Assembly (NCBI GenBank): GCA_938017915.1
Contig: CALIKW010000093.1
Location: 1-8,917, forward strand
Direction: 5' to 3'
Origin: an uncultured archaeon
GTDB lineage: Archaea > Aenigmatarchaeota > Aenigmatarchaeia > CG10238-14 > SCSR01
Length of the DNA: 8,917 nt
Of this stretch, positions 1 through 6,873 are shown piece by piece. Both the position numbers and the translations under genes were made by a program. A model generated the notes under the pieces. That model did no database searches. It saw only the letters and a list, made by a program, of their open reading frames with translations, and had not been told where the DNA came from. Each line of letters opens with the position of its first letter. Position 1 is the first letter of the stretch.

Positions 1-48
1 TCAACTTTAATTCTTATAATAATCTGGTTTTTAAGGGATGTGAGATAG
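1..48 (+). CDS. Possible C-terminal tail of an upstream gene (partial)
   Basis: Frame 1 is open from the window edge to a TAG at 46-48 and reads [15 protein letters not shown]. It is a hydrophobic run followed by a short charged end, as in the last membrane helix of a membrane protein. It stops one base before the uS15 start, so it could be the upstream gene of the same operon. Fifteen codons are too few to prove coding. The alternative is a plain leader with a TATA-like element near 14-21. Confidence 0.25.
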   Translation, partial: STLILIIIWFLRDVR

Positions 49-49
49 T

Positions 50-499
50 ATGGGAAAGCAAAGAAGTGGAAAGCATGGTAGTAAAAAGCCTCCTGTAAAA
101 AGAATTCCAAAGTGGTTAAAGTATAAGAAGGAAGAGGTTGAAAATTTAGTAGTAAAACTTGCAAAAGAAAAAATTCCTTCAGCTCAAATAGGAATTGTTT
201 TAAGAGATCAATATGGTATTCCTGACGTTAAAGCAATAACAGGAAAATCTATTTCAAAGATATTAAAGGAAAAAAAGCTTTATCCAGAAATTCCTGAAGA
301 TTTGCTCTTTCTTTTGAAAAAGGCTGTGAGATTAAGGGAGCATCTTGAAAAACATAAAAGAGATAAAACATCAAAAAGAGGTTTAGAGATTTTAGAATCA
401 AAAATAAGGAAGCTTGCTAAATATTACGTTAAAAAAGGAATTTTACCAAAGGGTTGGAGCTATTCCCCAGAGCAAGCAAAGCTTATAGTACAGAAGTGA
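50..499 (+). CDS. rps15: Small-subunit ribosomal protein uS15 (archaeal S15P/S13e type)
   Basis: This is a primary rRNA-binding protein of the 30S subunit, 149 aa. Archaeal and eukaryotic uS15 is longer than the roughly 89-aa bacterial form because of an added N-terminal domain, and that is seen here. Residues 1-60 hold a basic start ([15 protein letters not shown]) and the segment [21 protein letters not shown]. The conserved S15 helical core follows ([22 protein letters not shown], then LRLREHL-like helices and [18 protein letters not shown]). The end, [16 protein letters not shown], is characteristic of the archaeal family. A GTGA element sits about 7 nt before the ATG. A TATA-like TTATAATA at 14-21 would give a very short leader. 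The eS1 gene follows after 4 nt, so the two are probably one transcript. Confidence 0.96.
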   Translation: MGKQRSGKHGSKKPPVKRIPKWLKYKKEEVENLVVKLAKEKIPSAQIGIVLRDQYGIPDVKAITGKSISKILKEKKLYPEIPEDLLFLLKKAVRLREHLEKHKRDKTSKRGLEILESKIRKLAKYYVKKGILPKGWSYSPEQAKLIVQK

Positions 500-503
500 T
501 TTT

Positions 504-1052
504 ATGGGGAAAAAAGGAAAGAAAAAGGATTGGTTCCCAGTAATTTTAAAACCTTTTAATAAAGAGATTACGAAAACTTTGGCTGATGAGCCAGAGAAAC
601 TTATAGGAAGAAGAATTTCTGCCTCCCTCTTAGAATTAACTAACGACTTTAATAAGTATTACATGAAATTTATTTTTAAGATAAAAAAAATAGAAAATGG
701 GAATGCTATTGCAGAATTCGATGGTTCAGAATGTTTGAGAGATTACATTTCTAGGATGGTTGTAAGAAGGGTTAGGAGAATAGATGTCATCCAAACCTTA
801 GAAACAAAGGATAAAGTTAAAATTAGGGTTAAAAGCTTAGTAGTAGTTTCAAAAAGAGTAAAAAGCACGATGGAAAAAGTTATGAGGAAAAGAGTTGAAG
901 AGTTGGTAAAAGATTTTGTCGAAAATTCAAGCTTAGAAGAATTCGTTCAAAAAATAATTTCTGATGAAATTAAAAATAAAGTTATTAAAGAAATTAGCAA
1001 AATTTATCCTGTTAGACATTTTGAAATTAGAAAAACAGAAGTCTTAAGCTAA
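504..1052 (+). CDS. rps3ae: Small-subunit ribosomal protein eS1 (S3Ae)
   Basis: eS1 (S3Ae) is a 30S protein of archaea and eukaryotes, near the mRNA exit region. This one is 182 aa, slightly shorter than the roughly 195-210 aa usual in the family. Recognisable blocks are the lysine-rich start, KDWFPVILKPFNKEI, the segment LIGRRISASLLELTNDFNKYYMKFIFKI, then the DYISRMVVRRVRRIDVIQ block and the C-terminal KIYPVRHFEIRKTEVL. The ATG lies 4 nt after the uS15 stop. The uS15 TGA stop lies inside an AGTGAT element that can act as the ribosome-binding site for this gene, which suggests translational coupling. The 3' end overlaps the convergent protease gene by 9 nt. Confidence 0.95.
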   Translation: MGKKGKKKDWFPVILKPFNKEITKTLADEPEKLIGRRISASLLELTNDFNKYYMKFIFKIKKIENGNAIAEFDGSECLRDYISRMVVRRVRRIDVIQTLETKDKVKIRVKSLVVVSKRVKSTMEKVMRKRVEELVKDFVENSSLEEFVQKIISDEIKNKVIKEISKIYPVRHFEIRKTEVLS

Positions 1053-2234
1053 GGAAATTGCCACATTTATTAAAATTATCAAGATTATAAGAACAGAAAA
1101 TAAGTTGACTAGCTTTTTAGCTCTATCTTTAGAGAAAAACTTTTCAAAAATCGCCTCGTATATGAAACCACCATCTAAAGGCTTAATGGGCAAAACATTA
1201 AAAACACCTACTAAAAGGTTCAATATTATTATCCAGCTGAATAATCCAGGGTTGAATGGGGTAAATAAAGGTGAGCCAAACAACCATTCAAGAAAATTTA
1301 TTAGAAAAGGAGAAGGTTTGCCTAAAAAATCAAAATTTTCCTTAAACTCAACTTTATTCCTTCTAAAGCTTATTCCAATATAAGGAAGTTCTGGATTATC
1401 AGGATGGTTTGTTGTTTCTATTTCATAAGTTTTATAATCAGTTTTTATTTTAACAGTTTCTCCAGGTTTAACACTTCTCATAACATTTGCAAATTCATAG
1501 ATATTTCTTGTTCTTACTTCATTCACACTTATTATAATCCCTTCTAAATTTGCTTTACTTGCAGGCGTGTTTTGAATAACTTCGTACTCAATCCCAACAG
1601 GCTCAAGGAAGAATAAAACAACTTTAAAGAGGAGGAATGAGACAGCTAAGAAAATTAAAGCATTTAAAAAGTTTCCGAAAGAGCCAACTGAATAAACTTT
1701 TAACCTTGTTAAAATTTTACTTTTCTTGAGTTGTTCTTCATCAGGCTCTACAAAAGCCCCTGGAAAAATCAAAAGAAGCAAAATTCCAAAAGATTTTATT
1801 CTTATCTTTTCTGCTCTTGCAACTAGTGCATGAGAAAATTCATGAGAAAAAAGAATTGTAAAAATAGAAATTATCCAATAGCTTACAGGAACTCCTATAA
1901 TGTAAGGGAAAGGATATTCTAGCCCAGGGACCTTAGGTAAAATCATTCCAACACTTGGCAAAGCTTCTTCAGGATGAGTTATAGAAAAATACAAGTTTTG
2001 AATGAGCATGTAAACGCCAAAAACAGAGGCAGCAATCGAAACAAAAATTGAAATTAAACTATAAAATTTGATTGCTTTTTTGTATTTTTTTACTATCTCA
2101 TTCACTTTCCTTATAAATTTTTTAGTCCTTCTGATTAAAAGAACATATTTAAACTCCACATTCTTCTTATCTTTCAAAATTAAAGCTAGAGAAATGCCTA
2201 TAAAAGCTATTAGAAGAAAAATTTCCAAATCCAT
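1044..2234 (-). CDS. Site-2-type intramembrane zinc metalloprotease with PDZ domain (M50)
   Basis: This is a 396-aa polytopic membrane protease of the S2P/RseP family, which cleaves substrates inside the membrane; its substrate cannot be told from sequence. The zinc site is visible: HEFSH at residues 131-135 (HExxH) in a hydrophobic helix, and the third-ligand motif around D354 in NVLPIKPLDGG. The block PGAFVEPDEEQL (158-169), followed by a YSVGSFGNFLNAL helix, is typical of archaeal S2P. Residues about 213-290 (VGIEYEVIQNTPASKANLEGIIISVNEV...) form a PDZ domain between the two catalytic halves. Membrane helices are seen near 5-20, 60-80, 113-130, 145-160, 185-210, 333-349 and 377-395. The gene is divergent from the reductase gene. 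A TATA-like element (TTTATATC, read on minus, at 2254-2261) lies about 23 bp before the ATG, so the mRNA is probably leaderless. Confidence 0.93.
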   Translation of the reverse strand: MDLEIFLLIAFIGISLALILKDKKNVEFKYVLLIRRTKKFIRKVNEIVKKYKKAIKFYSLISIFVSIAASVFGVYMLIQNLYFSITHPEEALPSVGMILPKVPGLEYPFPYIIGVPVSYWIISIFTILFSHEFSHALVARAEKIRIKSFGILLLLIFPGAFVEPDEEQLKKSKILTRLKVYSVGSFGNFLNALIFLAVSFLLFKVVLFFLEPVGIEYEVIQNTPASKANLEGIIISVNEVRTRNIYEFANVMRSVKPGETVKIKTDYKTYEIETTNHPDNPELPYIGISFRRNKVEFKENFDFLGKPSPFLINFLEWLFGSPLFTPFNPGLFSWIIILNLLVGVFNVLPIKPLDGGFIYEAIFEKFFSKDRAKKLVNLFSVLIILIILINVAISLA

Positions 2235-2277
2235 AAAATTAATTTAAATCTCTGATATAAATTCTATTAGTGGTTTT
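2235..2277. promoter_or_regulatory. Compact divergent promoter region, protease / reductase
   Basis: These 43 bp lie between two divergent starts. On the minus strand, TTTATATC (2254-2261) is centred about 23 bp before the protease ATG. On the plus strand, TTTAAATC (2243-2250) is centred about 31 bp before the reductase TTG, giving a leader of only a few nucleotides. The two boxes lie side by side, so factor binding for one gene may affect the other. There is no room for a cobalamin riboswitch. Confidence 0.5.
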
Positions 2278-4857
2278 TTGGCTGTTGAAAAAATAGAAAA
2301 GATAATTAAAAGGGATGGAAGGATTGTAGATTTTGATAAAGAAAAAATAACAAATGCTATTTTTAAAGCTGCAAAATCTGTTGGAGGAAGGGATAAAGCA
2401 TTAGCTTCTAAGCTTGCTGATCAAGTTGTGAGTATTCTTAAAGAGAGACTTAAACCAGGGGAAATACCTACTGTAGAGCAAGTTCAGGATTTGGTCGAAA
2501 AAGTTTTGGTCGAAAATGGTCATTATAGAACTGCAAAAGCCTATATTCTTTACAGAAAAGAAAGGACTTTAATAAGGGAAGAAAAGAAAAAAATTTTGCA
2601 AAAGGACTTTATAGATGATATAGATAAAAGGTTTTCTTTAAATGCAATTCAAATCCTTGCTTCAAGATATTTACAGAAGAATGAGGAAGGAAAGCTAATA
2701 GAATCTCCAAAGCAACTTTTTGAAAGGGTTGCTGCTCTAATAGTAATTCCTGATATATTGTACGATAAAAAAGTTTTTGATAAAAGTGGAAAACAAAAAA
2801 TTTGGGAAAAAGAAGATTTTAATCCAGAAGAGTATGAAGGAAAACTTGGAATAGGAGAAATTAAGTGGAATAGATGGCACTTAGAAAGAATGAAAAATCT
2901 TTATGATGAGTTAAATTCTCAAGGAAAAATGAAGGTTAGTTGGAAAAAATTTTTAGAAATGGTTAAAAACAAGGAATTTGAGGAATATTACCAGAATTTC
3001 TTGGATTATTATAATCTTATGGTAGATAAAAAGTTTTTACCAAATTCTCCAACTTTATTCAACGCAGGAGGAAGGCTTTCTCAGCTTTCTGCCTGTTTTG
3101 TTTTAGCAATTGAGGACAGCATGCCTTCAATTATGGAAGCTGCAAAGGATGCTGCTCTAATATTCCAATCTGGAGGTGGAATTGGAATAAATTACTCAAA
3201 ACTTAGACCAGAAGGGGATGTTGTAACATCTACTGGCGGGATAGCAAGTGGCCCACTAAGTTTTGCAAGGATAATAGATGTTGTTACAGATGTTGTAAAG
3301 CAGGGAGGTAAAAGAAGGGGAGCTTGCATGGGAATTTTAGAAATTTCCCATCCAGACATAGAAAAGTTTATTACTGTAAAGGAAACTCCTGGAGTTTTTG
3401 AAAATTTTAATCTTTCAGTTCTTTTATTTCCGGATTTTATAGAAGCTTATGAAAAGGATGAATTTTATGCTCTAATAAACCCAAGAACAGGTAAAGCTTG
3501 GAAGCATGTAAAGGCAAGGTATTTAATGGATGCTATAGCCATGAGTGCTTGGAAAACAGGAGATCCAGGAGTTTTATTTTTTGATAATTTAAACAAGAGG
3601 AATGTTTTGATTAAAGCAAAAGGTCCGATAAGAGCTACAAATCCTTGTGGTGAAGAGCCTTTATATGAGTATGAATCTTGCAACTTAGGTTCTGTAAATC
3701 TTTATGCTCATTTTAAGGAAGAGGAAAGTGGAGTTAAAATCTTTGATTGGGAGGATTTGAAAAGAACCATAAGGATTGCGACTCAGTTTTTGGATAATGT
3801 AATAGATGTGAACAAGTTTCCCTTAGATAAAATAGAAAAATCCACGAAAGAAAGCAGGAAAATTGGTTTAGGAATGATGGGTTTGGCTGATGCGTTATTT
3901 GCCATGAAAATATCATACAATTCAGAGGAAGGTTTTGAAATGATGAGAAAGATAAGCGAATTCATAACTTTCAATGCTATGCTTAAATCTTGTGAATTAG
4001 CAAAAGAAAGAGGAGTTTTTCCATTATATGAAAAATCTGCTTATCCGAATGATTTGCCTGTAGAAGGATTTTATCAAAAAGAAATTTGGACCCAAAATTG
4101 GGATGAGCTAATTGAAAAAATAAAGGAAAATGGTATAAGGAATGCAGAAGTTACAACAATTGCACCGACAGGAAGTTTGTCCATGCTTTTTGATGTTTCT
4201 TCTGGGATAGAGCCTCAATATGCCTTAGTTTTTGAAAAAGTTGTAACTATAGGTAGCTTTTATTATACTGACTTAGAATTTGAAAATCAGTTAAAACTAG
4301 CAGGTTTGTATGATGACTACATACTAAAGAAAATTAAGGAAAATGGAGGTAGTGTTCAAGGTTTGAAGGAAATTCCTGAAGAAATGAGAAAGGTTTTTGT
4401 TACAGCTTTAGATATACCCTGGTGGGATCATGTCAGGGCACAAGCAGAAATTGGAAAGTGGGTTTGCGCAGCCACAAGCAAAACTATAAACATGCCAAAC
4501 TGGGTTTTGCCAGAAGATGTTAAAAATGCATTTTTGTTTGCATACAAGCTTGGATGTAAAGGAATAACAGTTTATAGAGATGGATCAAAATCAAAGCAGG
4601 TTCTATATTCTCCGCCAGCTGAAGTAAAGAACAGGCAAAAAGAAGTTATAAGGTTAATTAAGAACAAAACTTTGGAAATTATGAAAAATTTTGGGATAGA
4701 AGTTCCTGAATTTTGGAATTATGAAGAAGAAAGGCCAAAACCTTTTAAAAAGATAGAAAGTGATAGATGTCCTGAATGTGGTTCTTCAAGACTCGTGGAG
4801 GAAAGCGGATGTATAAAATGCTTGGATTGTGGATGGAGCGTTTGCGTTATAGCTTAA
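2278..4857 (+). CDS. nrdJ: Ribonucleotide reductase, adenosylcobalamin-dependent (class II, NrdJ)
   Basis: It reduces ribonucleotides to deoxyribonucleotides for DNA synthesis by cobalamin radical chemistry; 859 aa. Residues 1-95 are an ATP-cone allosteric domain (IEKIIKRDGRIVDFDKEKI...HYRTAKAYILYRKER). The catalytic barrel follows. C273 in LSQLSACFVL is the first redox cysteine. N455-P-C457-G-E459 carries the radical cysteine C457, Asn and Glu. C468 in ESCNLGSVNL is the second redox cysteine; the 11-residue spacing to C457 matches characterised class II enzymes. TIAPTGSLSMLFDVSSGIEP and SKTINMPNW are class II-like blocks. The C-terminus holds six cysteines (831, 834, 845, 848, 851, 856), a zinc-ribbon-like redox tail. 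The start is TTG: no ATG fits, and it begins just before the ATP cone. No intein is seen, though this family often carries one. The stop overlaps the convergent gene by 3 nt. Confidence 0.96.
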   Translation: MAVEKIEKIIKRDGRIVDFDKEKITNAIFKAAKSVGGRDKALASKLADQVVSILKERLKPGEIPTVEQVQDLVEKVLVENGHYRTAKAYILYRKERTLIREEKKKILQKDFIDDIDKRFSLNAIQILASRYLQKNEEGKLIESPKQLFERVAALIVIPDILYDKKVFDKSGKQKIWEKEDFNPEEYEGKLGIGEIKWNRWHLERMKNLYDELNSQGKMKVSWKKFLEMVKNKEFEEYYQNFLDYYNLMVDKKFLPNSPTLFNAGGRLSQLSACFVLAIEDSMPSIMEAAKDAALIFQSGGGIGINYSKLRPEGDVVTSTGGIASGPLSFARIIDVVTDVVKQGGKRRGACMGILEISHPDIEKFITVKETPGVFENFNLSVLLFPDFIEAYEKDEFYALINPRTGKAWKHVKARYLMDAIAMSAWKTGDPGVLFFDNLNKRNVLIKAKGPIRATNPCGEEPLYEYESCNLGSVNLYAHFKEEESGVKIFDWEDLKRTIRIATQFLDNVIDVNKFPLDKIEKSTKESRKIGLGMMGLADALFAMKISYNSEEGFEMMRKISEFITFNAMLKSCELAKERGVFPLYEKSAYPNDLPVEGFYQKEIWTQNWDELIEKIKENGIRNAEVTTIAPTGSLSMLFDVSSGIEPQYALVFEKVVTIGSFYYTDLEFENQLKLAGLYDDYILKKIKENGGSVQGLKEIPEEMRKVFVTALDIPWWDHVRAQAEIGKWVCAATSKTINMPNWVLPEDVKNAFLFAYKLGCKGITVYRDGSKSKQVLYSPPAEVKNRQKEVIRLIKNKTLEIMKNFGIEVPEFWNYEEERPKPFKKIESDRCPECGSSRLVEESGCIKCLDCGWSVCVIA

Positions 4858-5153
4858 AATCTTATCCCTGCTAAAAAGCTGTAAATCCCCTTTCCTATCA
4901 TCAGGAAACCAATGATTTTTAAGTTAGGAAAATTAAAGTAAGCTAGAGTTAAAGAAATAAATGCGAATATATCTATCAAACCAAGCAAAAAAATGAAAAT
5001 TTCACCTTCAGTTAAAGAAGGAAGGGATATAATTCCTTTTATCAAGCAAAAGATTGCAAGATAGAGAAGAAATGGTGAGGTTAAAGGAAAAATAATGAGT
5101 ACTCCTGCAAGTATATCTATCAAGCCAAGCAAAGACAAAATCATTAAATACAT
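4854..5153 (-). CDS. Small membrane protein of four helices, internally duplicated; function unknown
   Basis: I do not recognise a named family. The 99 residues are almost entirely hydrophobic, with about four membrane helices (near 5-22, 27-44, 52-71 and 79-96). Residues 7-17 (SLLGLIDILAG) match 55-65 (FLLGLIDIFAF), and 34-44 (IFCLIKGIISL) match 83-93 (FLMIGKGIYSF). The protein is therefore a tandem repeat of a two-helix unit about 48 residues long. The only charged loop is SLTEGE (46-51). The ATG at 5153 gives MYLMIL. A second ATG at 5144 is equally possible: an AT-rich box at 5161-5173 lies about 23 bp before it, which would suit a leaderless mRNA starting there. The gene is divergent from the ferredoxin (29-bp gap) and overlaps the nrdJ stop convergently. 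Its hydrophobic periodicity and duplication argue that it is real. Confidence 0.72.
   Translation of the reverse strand: MYLMILSLLGLIDILAGVLIIFPLTSPFLLYLAIFCLIKGIISLPSLTEGEIFIFLLGLIDIFAFISLTLAYFNFPNLKIIGFLMIGKGIYSFLAGIRF
4968..5133 (-). repeat. Pair of 22-nt direct repeats within the small membrane protein gene
   Basis: Positions 4968-4989 and 5112-5133 are identical except for one base (A versus G in the middle). They encode the two LLGLIDI segments of the membrane protein, 144 nt (48 codons) apart. This nucleotide-level identity suggests a fairly recent duplication or strong purifying selection on the helix. Confidence 0.7.
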
Positions 5154-5182
5154 TTATTTCAAATAAAAATAAAGGTGATGTA
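5144..5182. promoter_or_regulatory. Divergent promoter, membrane protein / ferredoxin
   Basis: On the plus strand, TTAAATAC (5144-5151) is centred about 36 bp before the ferredoxin TTG. It would start transcription near 5173, giving a leader of about 10 nt that contains the GGTGAT ribosome-binding site (5174-5179). This box lies inside the first codons of the opposite gene. On the minus strand, the AT-rich 5161-5173 is the only candidate box for the membrane protein gene and favours its downstream ATG at 5144. Confidence 0.4.
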
Positions 5183-5359
5183 TTGGTTGTAAGAGTTGAT
5201 GAAAATAAATGCATAGGTTGCGGGCTTTGTGCTAGCTTATGCCCGAATGTATTTAAGCTAGAAAAAGGAAAATCAAGAGTTATAAATCCAGAAGGAGAGT
5301 GTGAAAATTTGGAAAATGCAAGGGATTCTTGCCCGGCAGGAGCAATTTCAATAGACTAA
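5183..5359 (+). CDS. Small [4Fe-4S] ferredoxin
   Basis: This is a soluble one-cluster electron carrier of 58 aa (LVVRVDENKC IGCGLCASLCPNVF...). C10, C13, C16 and C50 (in DSCPAGAIS) are the expected ligands of one [4Fe-4S] cluster. C20 and C40 occupy the places of the disulfide found in single-cluster ferredoxins of the Thermotoga maritima and Pyrococcus type, so a disulfide is likely. The start is TTG at 5183 with GGTGAT five bases before it. The nearby ATG at 5179 is in another frame and meets a stop after four codons. The gene ends four bases into the convergent cysS stop region. The neighbours do not show which enzyme it serves. A reductase partner is conceivable, because nrdJ lies 0.3 kb upstream, but nothing in the sequence proves this. 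Confidence 0.93.
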   Translation: MVVRVDENKCIGCGLCASLCPNVFKLEKGKSRVINPEGECENLENARDSCPAGAISID

Positions 5360-6768
5360 ATTTTTTTAACTTTTGGCCCTTCTTTTGTATCTTCTATTAG
5401 AAAACCCTTTTCTCTAATTTTTTCTCTTATTTCATCAGCTTTTTTAAAATCCTTTTCCTTCCTTGCCTTTTCTCTTTCTTCCAAAAGCTCTTTAATTTCT
5501 TCTGGTATTTCCTCTTTCTTTATTTCCCTTTGCAAAATGCCAAAAATTTTTCCAAGTTCCCTGAAAGTTTTGATTATTTCCTTTGAAAGATTTAGATTAA
5601 TTTCTCCGTTTTGCTCATTTATTAAGGCATTGGTTTTGGATGAAAGGTTATAAAGAATGGTAAGCGCTTTCGGTGTGTTGAAGTCATCGTCCATAAAAAT
5701 TTCAAATTTCTTTTTGCACTGTTTAAGAAAACTTTTAAATTCAATTTCAGGTTTTGTTAATCTTTTCCTTTTCTTCGCTTCCTGCAAATTTTTTAAAGTA
5801 GTGTAAAGCTTTTCTAGGTTTGTTTTTGCTTGCTCAAGATTTTTTTCGCTATAATCAATAGGACTTCTGTAGTGAGAAGATGCAAAGAAAATTCTTAAGG
5901 TTTCTGCATCATACTTTTTTAAAGCATCCCTTATCGTTACAAAATTTCCTAAAGATTTTGCCATTTTTCTTCCTTCAACTGTGAGAAGGCCTGTATGCAA
6001 CCAATATTTAACAAAAGGCTTTTTTCCTGATATTGCTTCCATCTGAGCTATTTCAGCCTCATGATGAGGAAAAATTAAGTCCCTAGCTCCACCATGAATT
6101 TCGTACTGTGGGCCAAAATGAAATTCAGTAATTGCAGTATCTTCAATGTGCCACCCAGGCCTTCCTTCAAACCAAGGAGAAGGCCATTTTGGTTCGTTTG
6201 GCTTAGATTTTTTCCACAAGCAAAAATCTCCTTTATTCCTTTTGTTAACACTTTCATCAATTCTTGAAACAGAATCTTCTGCTTCCAAAGTAGTTCTTCC
6301 AGACAATTTTCCATATTCCTTAAACTTGCTTAAATCATAGTAAATCCCATCCTCTATTTCATAAGCATAACCTTTTTCTAAAAGCCTTTTTACTTGACTT
6401 ATTATTTGCTCTATAAAATCTGTTGCTCTAGCATACTTATTCACAGAATTAATTCCTAAAGCATTCATATCCTTATAAAATTCTTCCTCAAACCTTTTAG
6501 CAACAGCTTCAGGAGTTATGCCTTCTTCCTTAGCTCTTTCAATAATTTTATCATCCAAATCTGTTATGTTTTGAAGATAAAAAACCTTATAACCTTTATA
6601 CCTAAGGTATCTTGCAATAATATCAAATTGTACGTACGTTTTTGCATGCCCTAAATGCGAAAAGTCATAAACTGTAGGGCCGCAAACAAACATTCTTACT
6701 TTTTTTCCTTTTATCGGCTTAAAAACTTCTTTTTTTCTTGATAGAGTGTTAAAAACTTTTAGGACCAT
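5356..6768 (-). CDS. cysS: Cysteinyl-tRNA synthetase (class I)
   Basis: It charges tRNA-Cys with cysteine; 470 aa, a normal length. Visible features are FVCGPTVYDFSHLGHAKTY with the zinc ligand C29 and the HIGH-type motif HLGH (38-41); IHGGARDLIFPHHEAEIAQ with H235 and E239 as further zinc-site residues; and KMAKS (268-272), the KMSKS loop. D210 (WHIEDTAI) stands where the E. coli enzyme has the zinc ligand C209. The C-terminal part is the helical anticodon-binding region, ending in a lysine/glutamate-rich coil (EEREKARKEKDFKKADEIREKI). The ATG lies 22 nt after the tRNA-Cys 3' end on the same strand, preceded by AGTGAG as ribosome-binding site. No separate TATA box fits the 22-nt gap, so transcription probably comes through the tRNA. 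The stop overlaps the ferredoxin stop by 4 nt. Confidence 0.97.
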   Translation of the reverse strand: MVLKVFNTLSRKKEVFKPIKGKKVRMFVCGPTVYDFSHLGHAKTYVQFDIIARYLRYKGYKVFYLQNITDLDDKIIERAKEEGITPEAVAKRFEEEFYKDMNALGINSVNKYARATDFIEQIISQVKRLLEKGYAYEIEDGIYYDLSKFKEYGKLSGRTTLEAEDSVSRIDESVNKRNKGDFCLWKKSKPNEPKWPSPWFEGRPGWHIEDTAITEFHFGPQYEIHGGARDLIFPHHEAEIAQMEAISGKKPFVKYWLHTGLLTVEGRKMAKSLGNFVTIRDALKKYDAETLRIFFASSHYRSPIDYSEKNLEQAKTNLEKLYTTLKNLQEAKKRKRLTKPEIEFKSFLKQCKKKFEIFMDDDFNTPKALTILYNLSSKTNALINEQNGEINLNLSKEIIKTFRELGKIFGILQREIKKEEIPEEIKELLEEREKARKEKDFKKADEIREKIREKGFLIEDTKEGPKVKKI

Positions 6769-6804
6769 AAACTCACTTTTTTAAATTAAAAGCTCGGGGC
6801 GGGA

Positions 6805-6821
6805 ATTTCAGGGTTAATCCT
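6805..6821 (-). other. tRNA-Cys intron 2, T loop position 59/60 (17 nt)
   Basis: The T loop is 24 nt long instead of 7. A near-ideal bulge-helix-bulge can be drawn: outer helix GCGGG/CCCGC, 4-bp central helix TTCA/TGAA, 3-nt bulges AAA and ATT, and an inner GG/CC closing a 6-nt loop. Cutting after the second base of each bulge, the rule for archaeal tRNA splicing endonuclease, removes AGGATTAACCCTGAAAT and leaves the perfect T loop TTCAAAT. Confidence 0.9.
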
Positions 6822-6842
6822 TTTGAACCCGCATGCGTCGGT

Positions 6843-6873
6843 CTCAACTTCTCATCTTTTATCAAAAGACCGA
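6843..6873 (-). other. tRNA-Cys intron 1, anticodon loop position 37/38 (31 nt)
   Basis: Its removal joins CTGCAG to A and restores a 7-nt anticodon loop; 37/38 is the canonical archaeal intron site. The bulge-helix-bulge drawn around it is poor: the central helix would be CTGC with GTTG, having one U-U mismatch and one G-U pair. The intron holds its own hairpin TCTTTT-GAT-AAAAGA. Its first bases, with G37, repeat the 5' anticodon strand and can form an 8-bp rival stem (GTCGGTCT with AGACCGAC). Confidence 0.85.

Noticed and set aside
1105..1383. 92-codon plus-strand frame inside the protease gene
   Set aside because: It lies wholly opposite a well-supported M50 protease and has no recognisable domain; a shadow frame.
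2235..2277. Cobalamin riboswitch before nrdJ
   Set aside because: Only 43 bp are available between the divergent starts, far too little, and no conserved core is seen.
3465..3974. Three minus-strand frames inside nrdJ
   Set aside because: They are antisense to the catalytic core of the reductase, which is strongly conserved; shadow frames with biased composition.
5179..5193. ATG at 5179 as ferredoxin start
   Set aside because: It reads M-Y-W-L then TAA; the cysteine motif is in the TTG frame.
5008..5214. 68-codon minus-strand frame overlapping the ferredoxin start and membrane protein gene
   Set aside because: It conflicts with the ferredoxin cysteine motif and with the hydrophobic four-helix frame, both of which explain the DNA better.
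6075..6340. Two frames inside cysS (79 codons on minus, 64 codons on plus)
   Set aside because: Both overlap the zinc-site region of CysRS in other frames.
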